From assembly GCA_002632355.1 (NCBI GenBank), contig NSJJ01000006.1:119269-183268 (forward strand): a stretch of DNA of 64,000 bases, written 5' to 3'. The position numbers and the translations under genes were made by a program. The notes under the pieces are model-generated. The model saw only the letters and a list, made by a program, of their open reading frames with translations, had not been told where the DNA came from and did not search any database. The stretch comes from Sulfuricella denitrificans (GTDB taxonomy: Bacteria; Pseudomonadota; Gammaproteobacteria; Burkholderiales; Sulfuricellaceae). Below are positions 36,815-45,617 of this stretch, one piece after another; the stretch's first letter is position 1, and the number at the start of each line of letters is the position of its first letter.

Positions 36815-37578
36815 TGAAACTGCGCATCCTCGGCTGCAGCGGAGGTATCGGCGCCGGGCTGCGCACCACCTCCATGCTGCTCGACGGGGATATCCTGATC
36901 GATGCCGGCACCGGGGTAGGCGACCTGACACTGGAGGAGATGGCGCGCATCGATCACGTTTTTCTCACCCACTCGCATCTCGACCACGTGACCAGCTTGC
37001 CCTTTCTGCTCGACACAGTGGGCGCCATGCGTGACCGCCCGGTCACCGTTCATGCGCTGCCGGAAACCGTAGCCGTACTGCGCGAGCATCTGTTCAACTG
37101 GAAGCTATGGCCGGACTTCACCCAGATTCCCAATGCGGAACAGCCTTTCCTGCGCTTCGCGGCCATGCTCACCGGGCAAACCGTGGAACTGGACGGGAGA
37201 AAGATGACCGCCCTGCCCGCACGGCATGTGGTCCCGGCAGCAGGCTATCTGCTCGACAGCGGTGCAGCCAGCCTGGCTTTCAGCGGCGACACCATCGACT
37301 GCCCGGAATTCTGGCATGCGCTCAATCAGGTCGAAAACCTGCGTTACCTGATTATCGAAACCTCTTTTGCCAACGAGGACAATGGCATCGCCCATGCGTC
37401 CCGGCATTATTACCCCTCGTTGCTGGCCGAACAGCTGCCCAGTCTGCAGAAACAGGCAGAAGTTTTCATCACCCATCTGGGGCCAGGCGACCAGCCGCGA
37501 ATCATGGCCGAAATTCTTTCTGGCGTGCATGGCGCGCCTCCGAGAATGCTGGCCCACGGACAACTATTTGAGTTTTGA
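36814..37578 (+). CDS. Metallo-beta-lactamase fold protein, cyclic nucleotide phosphodiesterase-like
   Basis: The 254-residue protein carries THSHLDH at residues 52-58 (HxHxDH), the metal-binding signature of the MBL fold, and later LAFSGDTIDCPEFW and IIETSFANED. SLPFLLDTVGAMRDRPVTVH closely resembles class II cAMP phosphodiesterases (PDE1/CpdP type). With an adenylate cyclase three genes upstream, cAMP turnover is a fair inference. Arylsulfatase or other phosphodiesterase activity cannot be excluded. It overlaps the protease gene by one base. Confidence 0.8.
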   Translation: MKLRILGCSGGIGAGLRTTSMLLDGDILIDAGTGVGDLTLEEMARIDHVFLTHSHLDHVTSLPFLLDTVGAMRDRPVTVHALPETVAVLREHLFNWKLWPDFTQIPNAEQPFLRFAAMLTGQTVELDGRKMTALPARHVVPAAGYLLDSGAASLAFSGDTIDCPEFWHALNQVENLRYLIIETSFANEDNGIAHASRHYYPSLLAEQLPSLQKQAEVFITHLGPGDQPRIMAEILSGVHGAPPRMLAHGQLFEF

Positions 37579-37594
37579 CCAATCGGAATTTATC

Positions 37595-39943
37595 GTGAAT
37601 ACCCAGGCATCAGAAAACAATACCGAACTCAGCGCCCAGCTCATCTTCTCGCGCAAGCTGAACGCCGTCACCAACAAGATTCATGCCACCCAGAACATCG
37701 ACGAAATCATGCTGCAGCTATCGAGCGATATCTGTTCCCTGTTCGAGGCGGATCGCCTGACGATTTATTCCGTGACCGAGGACAAGTCCTCCATCGCCAC
37801 CAAAATCAAAACCGGCCTGGGGGCTTTCAAGGACTTCAAGCTGCCGATTTCCTCTCAGAGCGTGGCTGGCTATGTGGCGCTGAACAAGGCCATCGTCAAC
37901 ATCAAGGATGTCTATGACGATGAAGAACTGAAGTCCTACAGCCCCGGCATCACCTTCCTCAAGGACATCGACCGCAAGAGTGGCTACCGCACCAAACAGA
38001 TGCTGGTGGCGCCGATCATCGATGCGGACAGCGGAGAACTGACCGGCGTCATCCAGCTGATCAACGCCCTGTCAGGACAGTCTTTTCCATCAACAGCAGA
38101 GGAAGGCCTGCAGGAACTGGCCAGGACCCTGTCCATCGCGTTCAGGCAGCGCAAGCGCATCCGCACCAAATTCGACGCACTGATCGGTCAGGGGATTCTT
38201 TCCCCTGCCGAGATCGAACTAGCTGCGCGCTCTGCGCATCGCAAAAACAGGGATATCGAAGAAATCCTGCTGGATGAATTTCAGATCAAACCAGCAGACC
38301 TTGGCCAATCGCTGGCGGATTTTTATCACGTTCCCTATGAGCCATTCAAAGCGGACCGCATCAAACCTGAAGATTTGCTCAAGAATCTCAAGCGCGATTA
38401 CGTCGAAGGTAGCCTGTGGCTACCGGTCGACGACACGCCGGAAGGCATGCTGATTCTGACGCCAGAACCAGACCGCATCATGGGATCGCGCGTGGTCAGC
38501 AATATTTTTCCCAAGCACAAGCTGATTTACCGGGTCTGTACCCGGCGTGATTTTGCCGCGACTCTGGACCTGTTTTACGGTGCAAGCTCAAACCTTGGCT
38601 CGATTGACGACCTGCTCTCGAATCTGGATGACGAAACAGCCGACGAGAGCGGCTCTGCCAGCGACGAGCTATCAGCCGCCGCCGATAACGAACTGGTCAA
38701 ACTGGTCAACAAGATCATCGTGGACGCCTACAACCAGCGCGCCTCGGATATTCACATCGAGCCGTACCCGGGCAAGAACAAGACCATCATCCGATTCCGC
38801 AAGGATGGCACGCTGTTTCCTTACATCGAAATTCCGGCCAGCTACCGCGCCGCCCTGCTGGCACGCCTGAAAATCATGTGCGACCTGGATATTTCCGAAA
38901 AACGGAAGCCCCAGGATGGCAAGATCATGTTCAAGAAATTCGGTCCGCTGGACATCGAACTGCGCGTGGCGACCATTCCCACCGCGGGCGGACTGGAGGA
39001 TGTGGTGATGCGTATCCTGGCCGCAGGCGAACCGATTCCTATCGACAAGCTGGGGGTCAGCCCGCACAACCTGGAACGCCTGAAAAAGGTCGTCAGCAAG
39101 CCCTACGGACTGTTCCTGGTATGTGGCCCAACGGGCTCGGGCAAGACGACCACCCTGCATTCGGTGCTGGGCCACATCAATACGCCGGAGACCAAGATCT
39201 GGACAGCGGAAGACCCGGTGGAAATCACCCAGAAGGGCCTGCGCCAGGTGCAGGTCAACCCCAAGGCGGGCATCACCTTTGCCGTGGCGATGCGCGCATT
39301 CCTGCGCGCCGACCCGGACGTGGTGATGGTAGGCGAGATGCGCGACAAGGAAACCGTCTCCACCGGCATCGAAGCCTCGCTTACCGGCCACCTGGTACTT
39401 TCGACGCTGCACACCAACAGCGCACCGGAAAGTATTGTGCGCCTGCTCGACATGGGCATGGACCCGTTCAACTTTGCCGATGCCCTGCTCGGCATCCTCG
39501 CCCAGCGCCTGGGCAAGAGCCTGTGTTCCGCATGCAAGAAACCCTATACGCCTTCTGCAAGCGAAGTCGAATCGCTGCTTGCCGAATATAGCGAGGAGCT
39601 AATGAATACGCCGGAGTGGCAGCGTGACCCTGCGGCTGCGCACAAAAACCTGCATCAGACATGGATCAAGGCCTTCGGCAACGACAAGGGCGAGTTGCAA
39701 CTGCACCGGCCGGTCGGCTGCGAGAAATGCAACAAGACCGGCTACAAGGGCCGTTTTGGCCTGCACGAGCTGTTGATCGGCTCCGATGCCGTGAAGAAAA
39801 ATATCCAGGAACATGCCCGTGTCGCCGAAATGACGGCAACCGCACTGTCGGAAGGCATGCGTACGCTGCGCCAGGACGGCATCGAAAAAGTGCTGCAAGG
39901 CATTACGGACATGAAGCAGGTCCGTTCAGTCTGCATCAAATAG
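37595..39943 (+). CDS. GspE/PilB-family ATPase with N-terminal GAF domain
   Basis: From GTG 37595 the protein has 782 residues. A GAF sensor domain occupies about residues 20-185 (DICSLFEADRLTIYSV), then a T2SSE N-terminal (MshEN-like) domain around 195-330, then the secretion ATPase with Walker A GPTGSGKTT at 511-519, the Asp box DPDVVMVGEMRDKET, the His box STLHTN and a four-cysteine zinc element (CSACKK, CEKCNKTGYKG). It lacks nearby gspF or pilC partners. The open frame extends upstream to 37367 inside the MBL gene; GTG 37595 is the first sensible start, although its binding site is weak. The GAF fusion suggests ligand-controlled ATPase activity. Confidence 0.82.
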   Translation: MNTQASENNTELSAQLIFSRKLNAVTNKIHATQNIDEIMLQLSSDICSLFEADRLTIYSVTEDKSSIATKIKTGLGAFKDFKLPISSQSVAGYVALNKAIVNIKDVYDDEELKSYSPGITFLKDIDRKSGYRTKQMLVAPIIDADSGELTGVIQLINALSGQSFPSTAEEGLQELARTLSIAFRQRKRIRTKFDALIGQGILSPAEIELAARSAHRKNRDIEEILLDEFQIKPADLGQSLADFYHVPYEPFKADRIKPEDLLKNLKRDYVEGSLWLPVDDTPEGMLILTPEPDRIMGSRVVSNIFPKHKLIYRVCTRRDFAATLDLFYGASSNLGSIDDLLSNLDDETADESGSASDELSAAADNELVKLVNKIIVDAYNQRASDIHIEPYPGKNKTIIRFRKDGTLFPYIEIPASYRAALLARLKIMCDLDISEKRKPQDGKIMFKKFGPLDIELRVATIPTAGGLEDVVMRILAAGEPIPIDKLGVSPHNLERLKKVVSKPYGLFLVCGPTGSGKTTTLHSVLGHINTPETKIWTAEDPVEITQKGLRQVQVNPKAGITFAVAMRAFLRADPDVVMVGEMRDKETVSTGIEASLTGHLVLSTLHTNSAPESIVRLLDMGMDPFNFADALLGILAQRLGKSLCSACKKPYTPSASEVESLLAEYSEELMNTPEWQRDPAAAHKNLHQTWIKAFGNDKGELQLHRPVGCEKCNKTGYKGRFGLHELLIGSDAVKKNIQEHARVAEMTATALSEGMRTLRQDGIEKVLQGITDMKQVRSVCIK

Positions 39944-39953
39944 GGAGAGCGCC

Positions 39954-41582
39954 ATGCAGCAACCCAACACCAATCCACTGCTGCAACGCCTCGAGGAACT
40001 CAACGCCATCGGCGTGGCGCTATCCAAGGAAAAAAACACCAACCACCTGCTGGAAGCCATCCTCCTGGCAGCCGTTCGCATCACGCACTGCGATGCCGGC
40101 ACACTGTATAGCGTGGGCGAGGACCAGGCGCTGCACTTCGAAATCGTACGCACCCAGTCGCTCGACATCGCACTCGGGGGCACTACCGGCAAGCCAGTCA
40201 CTTTTCCGCCTGTGCCACTTCATGACAACAATGGCCAGCCCAACAACAGCAATGTGGTGGCCTATGCAGTGTTGCATGACGCCACGGTCAACATCGCCGA
40301 TGCCTACAGCGAACAGGGGTTCGATTTCTCTGGCACACGCAGATTCGACAGTGCCAACGGATACCATTCCCAGTCATTCCTTACCGTTCCCATGAAGAAC
40401 CACGAGGACAATATCATCGCGGTATTGCAACTGATCAACGCACTGGACCCGGAAAGTGGCGAAATCACGCCCTTTTCCAGGTCAGATCAGCAACTGGTGG
40501 AATCGCTGGCCTCCCAGGCCGCCATCGCCCTCACCAACCGGGCGCTGATCAACCAGCTGGAAGCCCTGTTCGAAGCCTTCATCAACCTCATCAACATCGC
40601 CATCGATGATAAATCGCCTTACACCGGCGGACACTGCGAGCGCGTTCCGGTGCTCACCATGCTGCTGGCAGAAGCCGCCAGCAAAGCCACGGAAGGCGCG
40701 CTGGCCGGCTTCCGCATGAGTGACAAGGATCGCTACGAACTCAAGATCGCCGGACTGCTACATGACTGCGGCAAGGTCACCACGCCGGTGCATGTGGTGG
40801 ACAAGGCCACCAAGCTGCAAACCCTGTTTGACCGCATCCACCTCATCGACACCCGCTTCGAGGTGCTCAAGCGCGACGCCGAAATTGGCATGTTGAAGCA
40901 GAAGCTGGCCGCACTTCAGCATGGAGAAAATGACACAACGCAGATCGAAACAGTCTGCCGTGAGCGCATCGCGCAACTCGATAGCGACCGCGAGTTCCTG
41001 CGCAAGGCCAACGTTGGCGGCGAATTCATGGCTCCGCCATTGCAGCAGCGGGTGAAGGATATCGGCCACTACCGCTGGGTCGATGAGACAGGGCAGGAAA
41101 GCGATTTTCTTTCCGGGGAAGAAATCCAGAACCTGAACATCGAAAAAGGCACGCTCAATGCCGAGGAACGTGAAACCATCAACCATCACATCGTTGCCAC
41201 CATCCACATGCTGGAAGCGCTGCCCTGGCCCAGCCATCTGAAACATGTCCCGGAATATGCCGGCGGCCACCACGAACGCATGGATGGCAGGGGCTACCCG
41301 AAAGGTCTGAAAGGCCCGGAAATGCCGGTGCAGGCGCGCATCATGGCCATTGCCGACATTTTCGAGGCACTCACCGCCAAGGACCGACCTTACAAGGAAG
41401 GCAAGAAGCTGAGCGATGCCCTGACCATTCTCGGCCGCATGAAGCAGGACCAGCACGTGGACCCCGACCTGTTCGACATCTTCATCCGCGACCAGGTTTA
41501 TTTGCAGTACGCCCGGGATTTCCTTGATGACTATCAGATCGATGCCGTGGATGTCAGCAAGATTCCGGGATATTCGCCATAA
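39954..41582 (+). CDS. GAF domain HD-GYP phosphodiesterase
   Basis: The 542-residue cytoplasmic protein has a GAF domain (about residues 15-185) and an HD-GYP domain that hydrolyses cyclic di-GMP. The metal residues look intact: H270-D271 in LLHDCGKV and the GYP loop HHERMDGRGYPKGL at 439-452, followed by ARIMAIADIFEALTAKDRPY. A charged insert of about 100 residues separates the HD motif from the GYP motif. GGGAGAG precedes the ATG, 10 nt after the GspE-like gene, so the two probably work together. Confidence 0.9.
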   Translation: MQQPNTNPLLQRLEELNAIGVALSKEKNTNHLLEAILLAAVRITHCDAGTLYSVGEDQALHFEIVRTQSLDIALGGTTGKPVTFPPVPLHDNNGQPNNSNVVAYAVLHDATVNIADAYSEQGFDFSGTRRFDSANGYHSQSFLTVPMKNHEDNIIAVLQLINALDPESGEITPFSRSDQQLVESLASQAAIALTNRALINQLEALFEAFINLINIAIDDKSPYTGGHCERVPVLTMLLAEAASKATEGALAGFRMSDKDRYELKIAGLLHDCGKVTTPVHVVDKATKLQTLFDRIHLIDTRFEVLKRDAEIGMLKQKLAALQHGENDTTQIETVCRERIAQLDSDREFLRKANVGGEFMAPPLQQRVKDIGHYRWVDETGQESDFLSGEEIQNLNIEKGTLNAEERETINHHIVATIHMLEALPWPSHLKHVPEYAGGHHERMDGRGYPKGLKGPEMPVQARIMAIADIFEALTAKDRPYKEGKKLSDALTILGRMKQDQHVDPDLFDIFIRDQVYLQYARDFLDDYQIDAVDVSKIPGYSP

Positions 41583-41622
41583 CCCATGCCATGTATTTTT
41601 CCTCGATCTTAACCCCCCATCC

Positions 41623-41679
41623 CCCCTTGTCATGAGGGTGTCCAACTTCTCCCCGATCGGCTCTTTCCCTGACAAGGGG
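41623..41679. repeat. Imperfect intergenic inverted repeat
   Basis: CCCCTTGTCA at 41623-41632 is complementary to TGACAAGGGG at 41670-41679. The surrounding 134-nt gap is rich in C runs on one side and G runs on the other. It looks like a dispersed intergenic element or mRNA hairpin; I cannot tell whether other copies exist. Confidence 0.45.
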
Positions 41680-41716
41680 AGGCTGGAAGGGGTTTAAACG
41701 CCCGATATGTGAACAC

Positions 41717-43279
41717 ATGCCCGAGCCTGACCAGTCAACCCTCATCAAGGCACTGCTCGATCCGGCGTGCTACGATCATCCGGTACCGGCCGTCGAAGTC
41801 ATTGAAACCCACATCTCCTGGGTGCTCCTCACCGGCAGCTACGCCTACAAGATCAAGAAACCCGTCAATTTCGGTTTTCTCGATTTCAGCACACTGGAGA
41901 AACGCCACTTCTACTGCGAGGAAGAACTGCGCCTCAACCGGCGCTTCGCGCCCCGGCTTTACCTGGGCGTCACCCCCATTGGCGGCACGCCGGAGCAGCC
42001 CATGCTTAACAGTACCGGCGTAGCTATTGAATACGCAGTCAAAATGCGCCAGTTTCCGCAACACGCGCTGCTCGACCGCATGCTGGCAGAACGTCGGCTC
42101 AGCCCTGCCGAAGTGGATGAAATTGCATACGAAGTCGCCCGTTTTCATACCATGTCCTCCAACACGGCACCAGCCGGTTTCGGCAGCCCCGAGCGGGTAC
42201 AGCGCCCGGTACTGGACAATTTTGCCCGGATTGCCGAATTGGCGGCTGGGCGAGCGGAGGATGAAGCGCTTGCCGCACTCCAGGAATGGAGCAAGGCCGA
42301 ATTCACGAAGCAGCGCGAAAAACTGGCCACCCGTCAGGAAAGGGGCTTCATCCGCGAGTGCCACGGCGACCTCCATCTTGGCAACATGGCCTGGATCGAT
42401 GGCGCAGTAACGTTGTTCGACTGCATTGAATTCAATCCCGACCTGCGCTGGATCGATGTCATGAGCGACGCTGCCTTCGTGGTCATGGACCTGCATGACC
42501 ATGGACGGCCTGGCCTAGCGCAGCGTTTCCTTAACCGATATCTGGAACAGACCGGCGATTTTGCCGGATTGGCCGTGCTGGACTATTACCTGGTTTACCG
42601 CGCCATGGTGCGCGCCAAGGTGGCCTGCATCCGGAACGCATGGGAGCAGGCAGGAAGCTACCTGGAACTGGCCATCCGCTTCACGCAACCCCCCCGCCCC
42701 TGGCTGCTCATCACCCACGGCCTGTCCGGTTCTGGAAAAACCACTGCCAGCCAGATGCTGCTGGAACACAGCAACGCCATCCGGGTGCGCTCGGACGTGG
42801 AACGCAAACGCCTGTTCGGGCTTTCGCCGCAGGAGCGCAGCCAGTCCGGCCTGAACAGCGGAATTTACACCGCGGACGCCCACCGTCAGACTTACCGGCA
42901 TCTAGAACAGGTAGCTCGGGAAATCCTGCAGGCCGGCTATCCGGTGATCGTCGATGCGGCCTTCCTGAAACATTCCGAACGCATGGCGTTCCGGGCGCTG
43001 GCAAACGCCATGCGGGTGCCTTTCGTCACCCTTCACCTGCAGGCCGGGAAAGTCACCTTGCGTCAGCGCATAGTTGGCCGGCAAGCGACCGGCAGGGATG
43101 CTTCGGAAGCCACCCTGCAGGTACTGGAACGACAATTGCTGGTAAGCGAAGCGCTGACCAGCGAGGAAACTGCATCAAGCTGGATGCTGGATATGGAGCA
43201 CCCCGAGGCAGCCCGTGCCGAACTGTCAAGGCTGGCCAGCCAGCTCATGGACGATCCCGACAAAATCTGTCAAGATTAG
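41717..43279 (+). CDS. Aminoglycoside phosphotransferase-like / P-loop kinase fusion
   Basis: The 520-residue protein has two parts. Residues 1-320 resemble an APH-type kinase with the catalytic loop ECHGDLHLGNMAW and LFDCIEFN. Residues 325-510 are a P-loop kinase with Walker A GLSGSGKTT near 335-342 and arginine-rich lid segments (RQRIVGRQATGRDASEA). This fusion is widespread in proteobacteria and usually annotated as bifunctional aminoglycoside phosphotransferase/ATP-binding protein; its substrate is unknown, and real antibiotic resistance is unlikely. It lies on the same strand between the HD-GYP and CNB genes. Confidence 0.85.
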   Translation: MPEPDQSTLIKALLDPACYDHPVPAVEVIETHISWVLLTGSYAYKIKKPVNFGFLDFSTLEKRHFYCEEELRLNRRFAPRLYLGVTPIGGTPEQPMLNSTGVAIEYAVKMRQFPQHALLDRMLAERRLSPAEVDEIAYEVARFHTMSSNTAPAGFGSPERVQRPVLDNFARIAELAAGRAEDEALAALQEWSKAEFTKQREKLATRQERGFIRECHGDLHLGNMAWIDGAVTLFDCIEFNPDLRWIDVMSDAAFVVMDLHDHGRPGLAQRFLNRYLEQTGDFAGLAVLDYYLVYRAMVRAKVACIRNAWEQAGSYLELAIRFTQPPRPWLLITHGLSGSGKTTASQMLLEHSNAIRVRSDVERKRLFGLSPQERSQSGLNSGIYTADAHRQTYRHLEQVAREILQAGYPVIVDAAFLKHSERMAFRALANAMRVPFVTLHLQAGKVTLRQRIVGRQATGRDASEATLQVLERQLLVSEALTSEETASSWMLDMEHPEAARAELSRLASQLMDDPDKICQD

Positions 43280-43318
43280 ACTTTTATTTTCAGAACAGCA
43301 TTGAATCAGGACACCATT

Positions 43319-43999
43319 ATGACCGCCGAACAATTCTCTCCCGAACAGCGCATCCTGCGCGTCATGCGCAAGGTACTGGCCAGTGTCGTCAAGGACGTCA
43401 CGCCGCAGGATGGCATGGAAAACCCGCTCACTGAGCGCACCATCGAAGATATCCGCGATATTTTCGGCATGATTTCCACGCGTGAAAGGGAATTGCTCGA
43501 GGCCTTCGGTCAGGCGACCGGCGACCGCCCCTTCTATCCCGGCGAAAAACCTTCCGCCAAAGTCATTCCGATCAGCGTCGGCAGCCTGAAAGATTCGCGC
43601 AAGAAAGCCGAATCCAGCAATCCGCTCTCCACAACACCGCTATTCAAGGATGTCGACCTCGACGCCATGGAAGACCTGCTGGATGCCTGTCCGGTATATG
43701 AGCTGAAGGCAGGCGAGGCCTTGCTGGCCGCCGGAGAGAAAAATAACGAAACCTATCTGGTACTGAACGGCCGTCTGCAAGCCGATCTTGGAACAGATGA
43801 TGCCCCCCGCATCATGACCTTCGAGCCCAGACAGACCATCGGTGAAATTTCGGTGCTTGGAGAAAGTACCATGTCCGCACCAGTCGTGGCGGCGGAAGAA
43901 ACGGTCGTGATGGCAATCAATCCAGACACCATGTGGGCGATGATGGAAATCGACGCCGTGCTGGCGCGCAATATCCTGGGGCTGCTGGCGCACCGCTAA
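43319..43999 (+). CDS. Cyclic nucleotide-binding domain protein
   Basis: A 226-residue protein with a helical N-terminal part (residues 1-105) and a cNMP-binding beta-roll (about 110-226): FKDVDLDAMEDLLDACPVY, LKAGEALLAAGEKNNETYLV, GEISVLGES and a final helix. The phosphate-binding cassette (GEISVLGESTMSAP) lacks the usual arginine after GE..., so cAMP affinity is uncertain. There is no HTH domain, so it is not a CRP relative. ATG 43319 has CAGGA at correct distance; a TTG at 43301 is an alternative. It closes the signalling cluster. Confidence 0.82.
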   Translation: MTAEQFSPEQRILRVMRKVLASVVKDVTPQDGMENPLTERTIEDIRDIFGMISTRERELLEAFGQATGDRPFYPGEKPSAKVIPISVGSLKDSRKKAESSNPLSTTPLFKDVDLDAMEDLLDACPVYELKAGEALLAAGEKNNETYLVLNGRLQADLGTDDAPRIMTFEPRQTIGEISVLGESTMSAPVVAAEETVVMAINPDTMWAMMEIDAVLARNILGLLAHR

Positions 44000-44016
44000 A
44001 AAAGCGGTTCATTAAC

Positions 44017-44134
44017 CGCAAAGTCGCGGAGGCGCGAAGAAATCAAGGCCATGAAAGCGTTCTGGCATTCACCCGATGAGCAAACAGGAGCATTCTGCCA
44101 GGCCTTGTTTTCTTCGCGCCTCCGCGACTTTGCG
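44017..44134. repeat. Long inverted repeat of the dispersed 'CGCAAAG' type, possible bidirectional terminator
   Basis: The 26-nt arms at 44017-44042 and 44109-44134 are perfect inverse complements, separated by 66 nt. The outer part continues as TGCGTCTTTGCGGTT, a sequence that is often scattered between genes in proteobacteria. It sits between two convergent genes, where such a stem could end transcription in both directions. Confidence 0.7.
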
Positions 44135-44185
44135 TCTTTGCGGTTCAAATGCTTGTTCCAGGGATAATTTTCAGTTGCAAATCCC

Positions 44186-45520
44186 TCACCCCTGCACCCG
44201 CTCTCCCCACAGGTCGTGCTCATCGGCATCATGGATTGAAACCTGGATAAAATCGCCCGGCTTCAATCCTTCACTGCCTTCCACGTACACCAGACCGTCA
44301 ATCTCGGGTGCGTCCGCCATGCTGCGGGCAACCACGCCTTCCTCATCCACCTCGTCCACCAGCACGGTCAGCGTCTTGCCGATTTTTTGCGCGAGGCGCT
44401 CGGCGCTGATTTGTGCCTGCAACTCCATCAGGCGCGCCTGCCTTTCCAGCTTCACTTCCTCCGGAACGTGATTGGGCAAGGCATTGGCCGTCGCCCCTTC
44501 TACTGGCGAATAGGTGAAGCAACCGACGCGGTCGAGCCGTGCTTCAGCGAGAAAATCCAGCAACTGCTGAAAATCGTCTTCGGTCTCGCCGGGGAAGCCG
44601 GTGATGAAGGTGCTGCGCAGAGTGAGGTCGGGGCAGATTTCACGCCATTTCTTGATGCGCGCCAGATTGCTGTCCTGATTACCGGGCCGTTTCATGGCCC
44701 TGAGCACGCTCGGACTGGCGTGCTGCAGCGGGATGTCAAGATAGGGCAGGATTTTGCCTTCGGCCATGAGCGGAATCACCTCGTCCACATGAGGATAGGG
44801 ATAGACGTAGTGCAGCCGCACCCACGCGCCGAGATCGCCGAGCGCCCCGGCAAGTTCGGTCATGCGGGCTTTCAGCAGCTTGCTCTGCCAGAATTCGGCG
44901 CGGTATTTCAGGTCCAGCCCGTAGGCGCTGGTGTCCTGCGAGATCACCAGCAACTCCTTCACCCCCGCCTTGACCAGATTTTCCGCCTCGCGCATCACCT
45001 CGCTCACCGGCCGGCTCACCAGGTCGCCACGAAAGGAGGGAATGATGCAGAAAGTGCAGCGATGGTTGCAGCCTTCGGAGATTTTCAGATAGGCATAGTG
45101 CTTGGGCGTGAGCTTGATGCCCTGTTCCGGGATCAGGCTCATGAAAGGATCGTGCGGCTGCGGCAGGTGCTCATGCACTGCGCTCATCACTTCCTGCAAG
45201 GCATGCGGGCCGGTCACCGCCAGCACACGCGGGTGTTTTTCCATGATCACTTCGGGGCGCGCACCGAGACAGCCGGTGACAATCACCTTGCCGTTTTCCG
45301 CCAGCGCCTCGCCAATGGCGTCGAGCGATTCTTCCACCGCCGCATCGATGAAGCCGCAGGTATTGATCACCACCAGATCGGCAGACTCGTAGCTGGGCGA
45401 AATGGCGTAACCTTCGGCGCGCAGCTGGGTCAGGATTTGCTCTGAATCCACCAGCGCCTTGGGACAGCCGAGGGAAACAAAGCCCACTTTGGGGCTGGAA
45501 TTTTTCATGGATCGACTCAT
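44186..45520 (-). CDS. rimO: Ribosomal protein S12 methylthiotransferase
   Basis: RimO adds a methylthio group to the beta-carbon of Asp88 in ribosomal protein S12. The 444-residue protein has the UPF0004 domain ([19 protein letters not shown] with cysteines at conserved positions, [21 protein letters not shown]), the radical SAM motif CNHRCTFC and a C-terminal TRAM domain ([17 protein letters not shown]). SISEGCNH-type spacing is as in RimO rather than MiaB. ATG 45520 or ATG 45508 could be the start; neither has a strong binding site. Confidence 0.94.
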   Translation of the reverse strand: MSRSMKNSSPKVGFVSLGCPKALVDSEQILTQLRAEGYAISPSYESADLVVINTCGFIDAAVEESLDAIGEALAENGKVIVTGCLGARPEVIMEKHPRVLAVTGPHALQEVMSAVHEHLPQPHDPFMSLIPEQGIKLTPKHYAYLKISEGCNHRCTFCIIPSFRGDLVSRPVSEVMREAENLVKAGVKELLVISQDTSAYGLDLKYRAEFWQSKLLKARMTELAGALGDLGAWVRLHYVYPYPHVDEVIPLMAEGKILPYLDIPLQHASPSVLRAMKRPGNQDSNLARIKKWREICPDLTLRSTFITGFPGETEDDFQQLLDFLAEARLDRVGCFTYSPVEGATANALPNHVPEEVKLERQARLMELQAQISAERLAQKIGKTLTVLVDEVDEEGVVARSMADAPEIDGLVYVEGSEGLKPGDFIQVSIHDADEHDLWGERVQG

Positions 45521-45617
45521 TCTGGATAGGCGCTGTCAGAGTGCGCCTGAAGCCATGAATTATACCAGCCTACCCTTTGCCCAGCAGAACCGACTGCAAC
45601 CCCAATACGTCTGCTGC

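Noticed and set aside
41717..43279. Aminoglycoside resistance gene
   Set aside because: The APH-like half belongs to a widespread chromosomal fusion of unknown substrate; no specific resistance family is evident.
44387..45445. Plus-strand open frame of 352 codons opposite rimO
   Set aside because: rimO is unmistakable on the other strand, and this frame is rich in His and Arg as antisense frames are.
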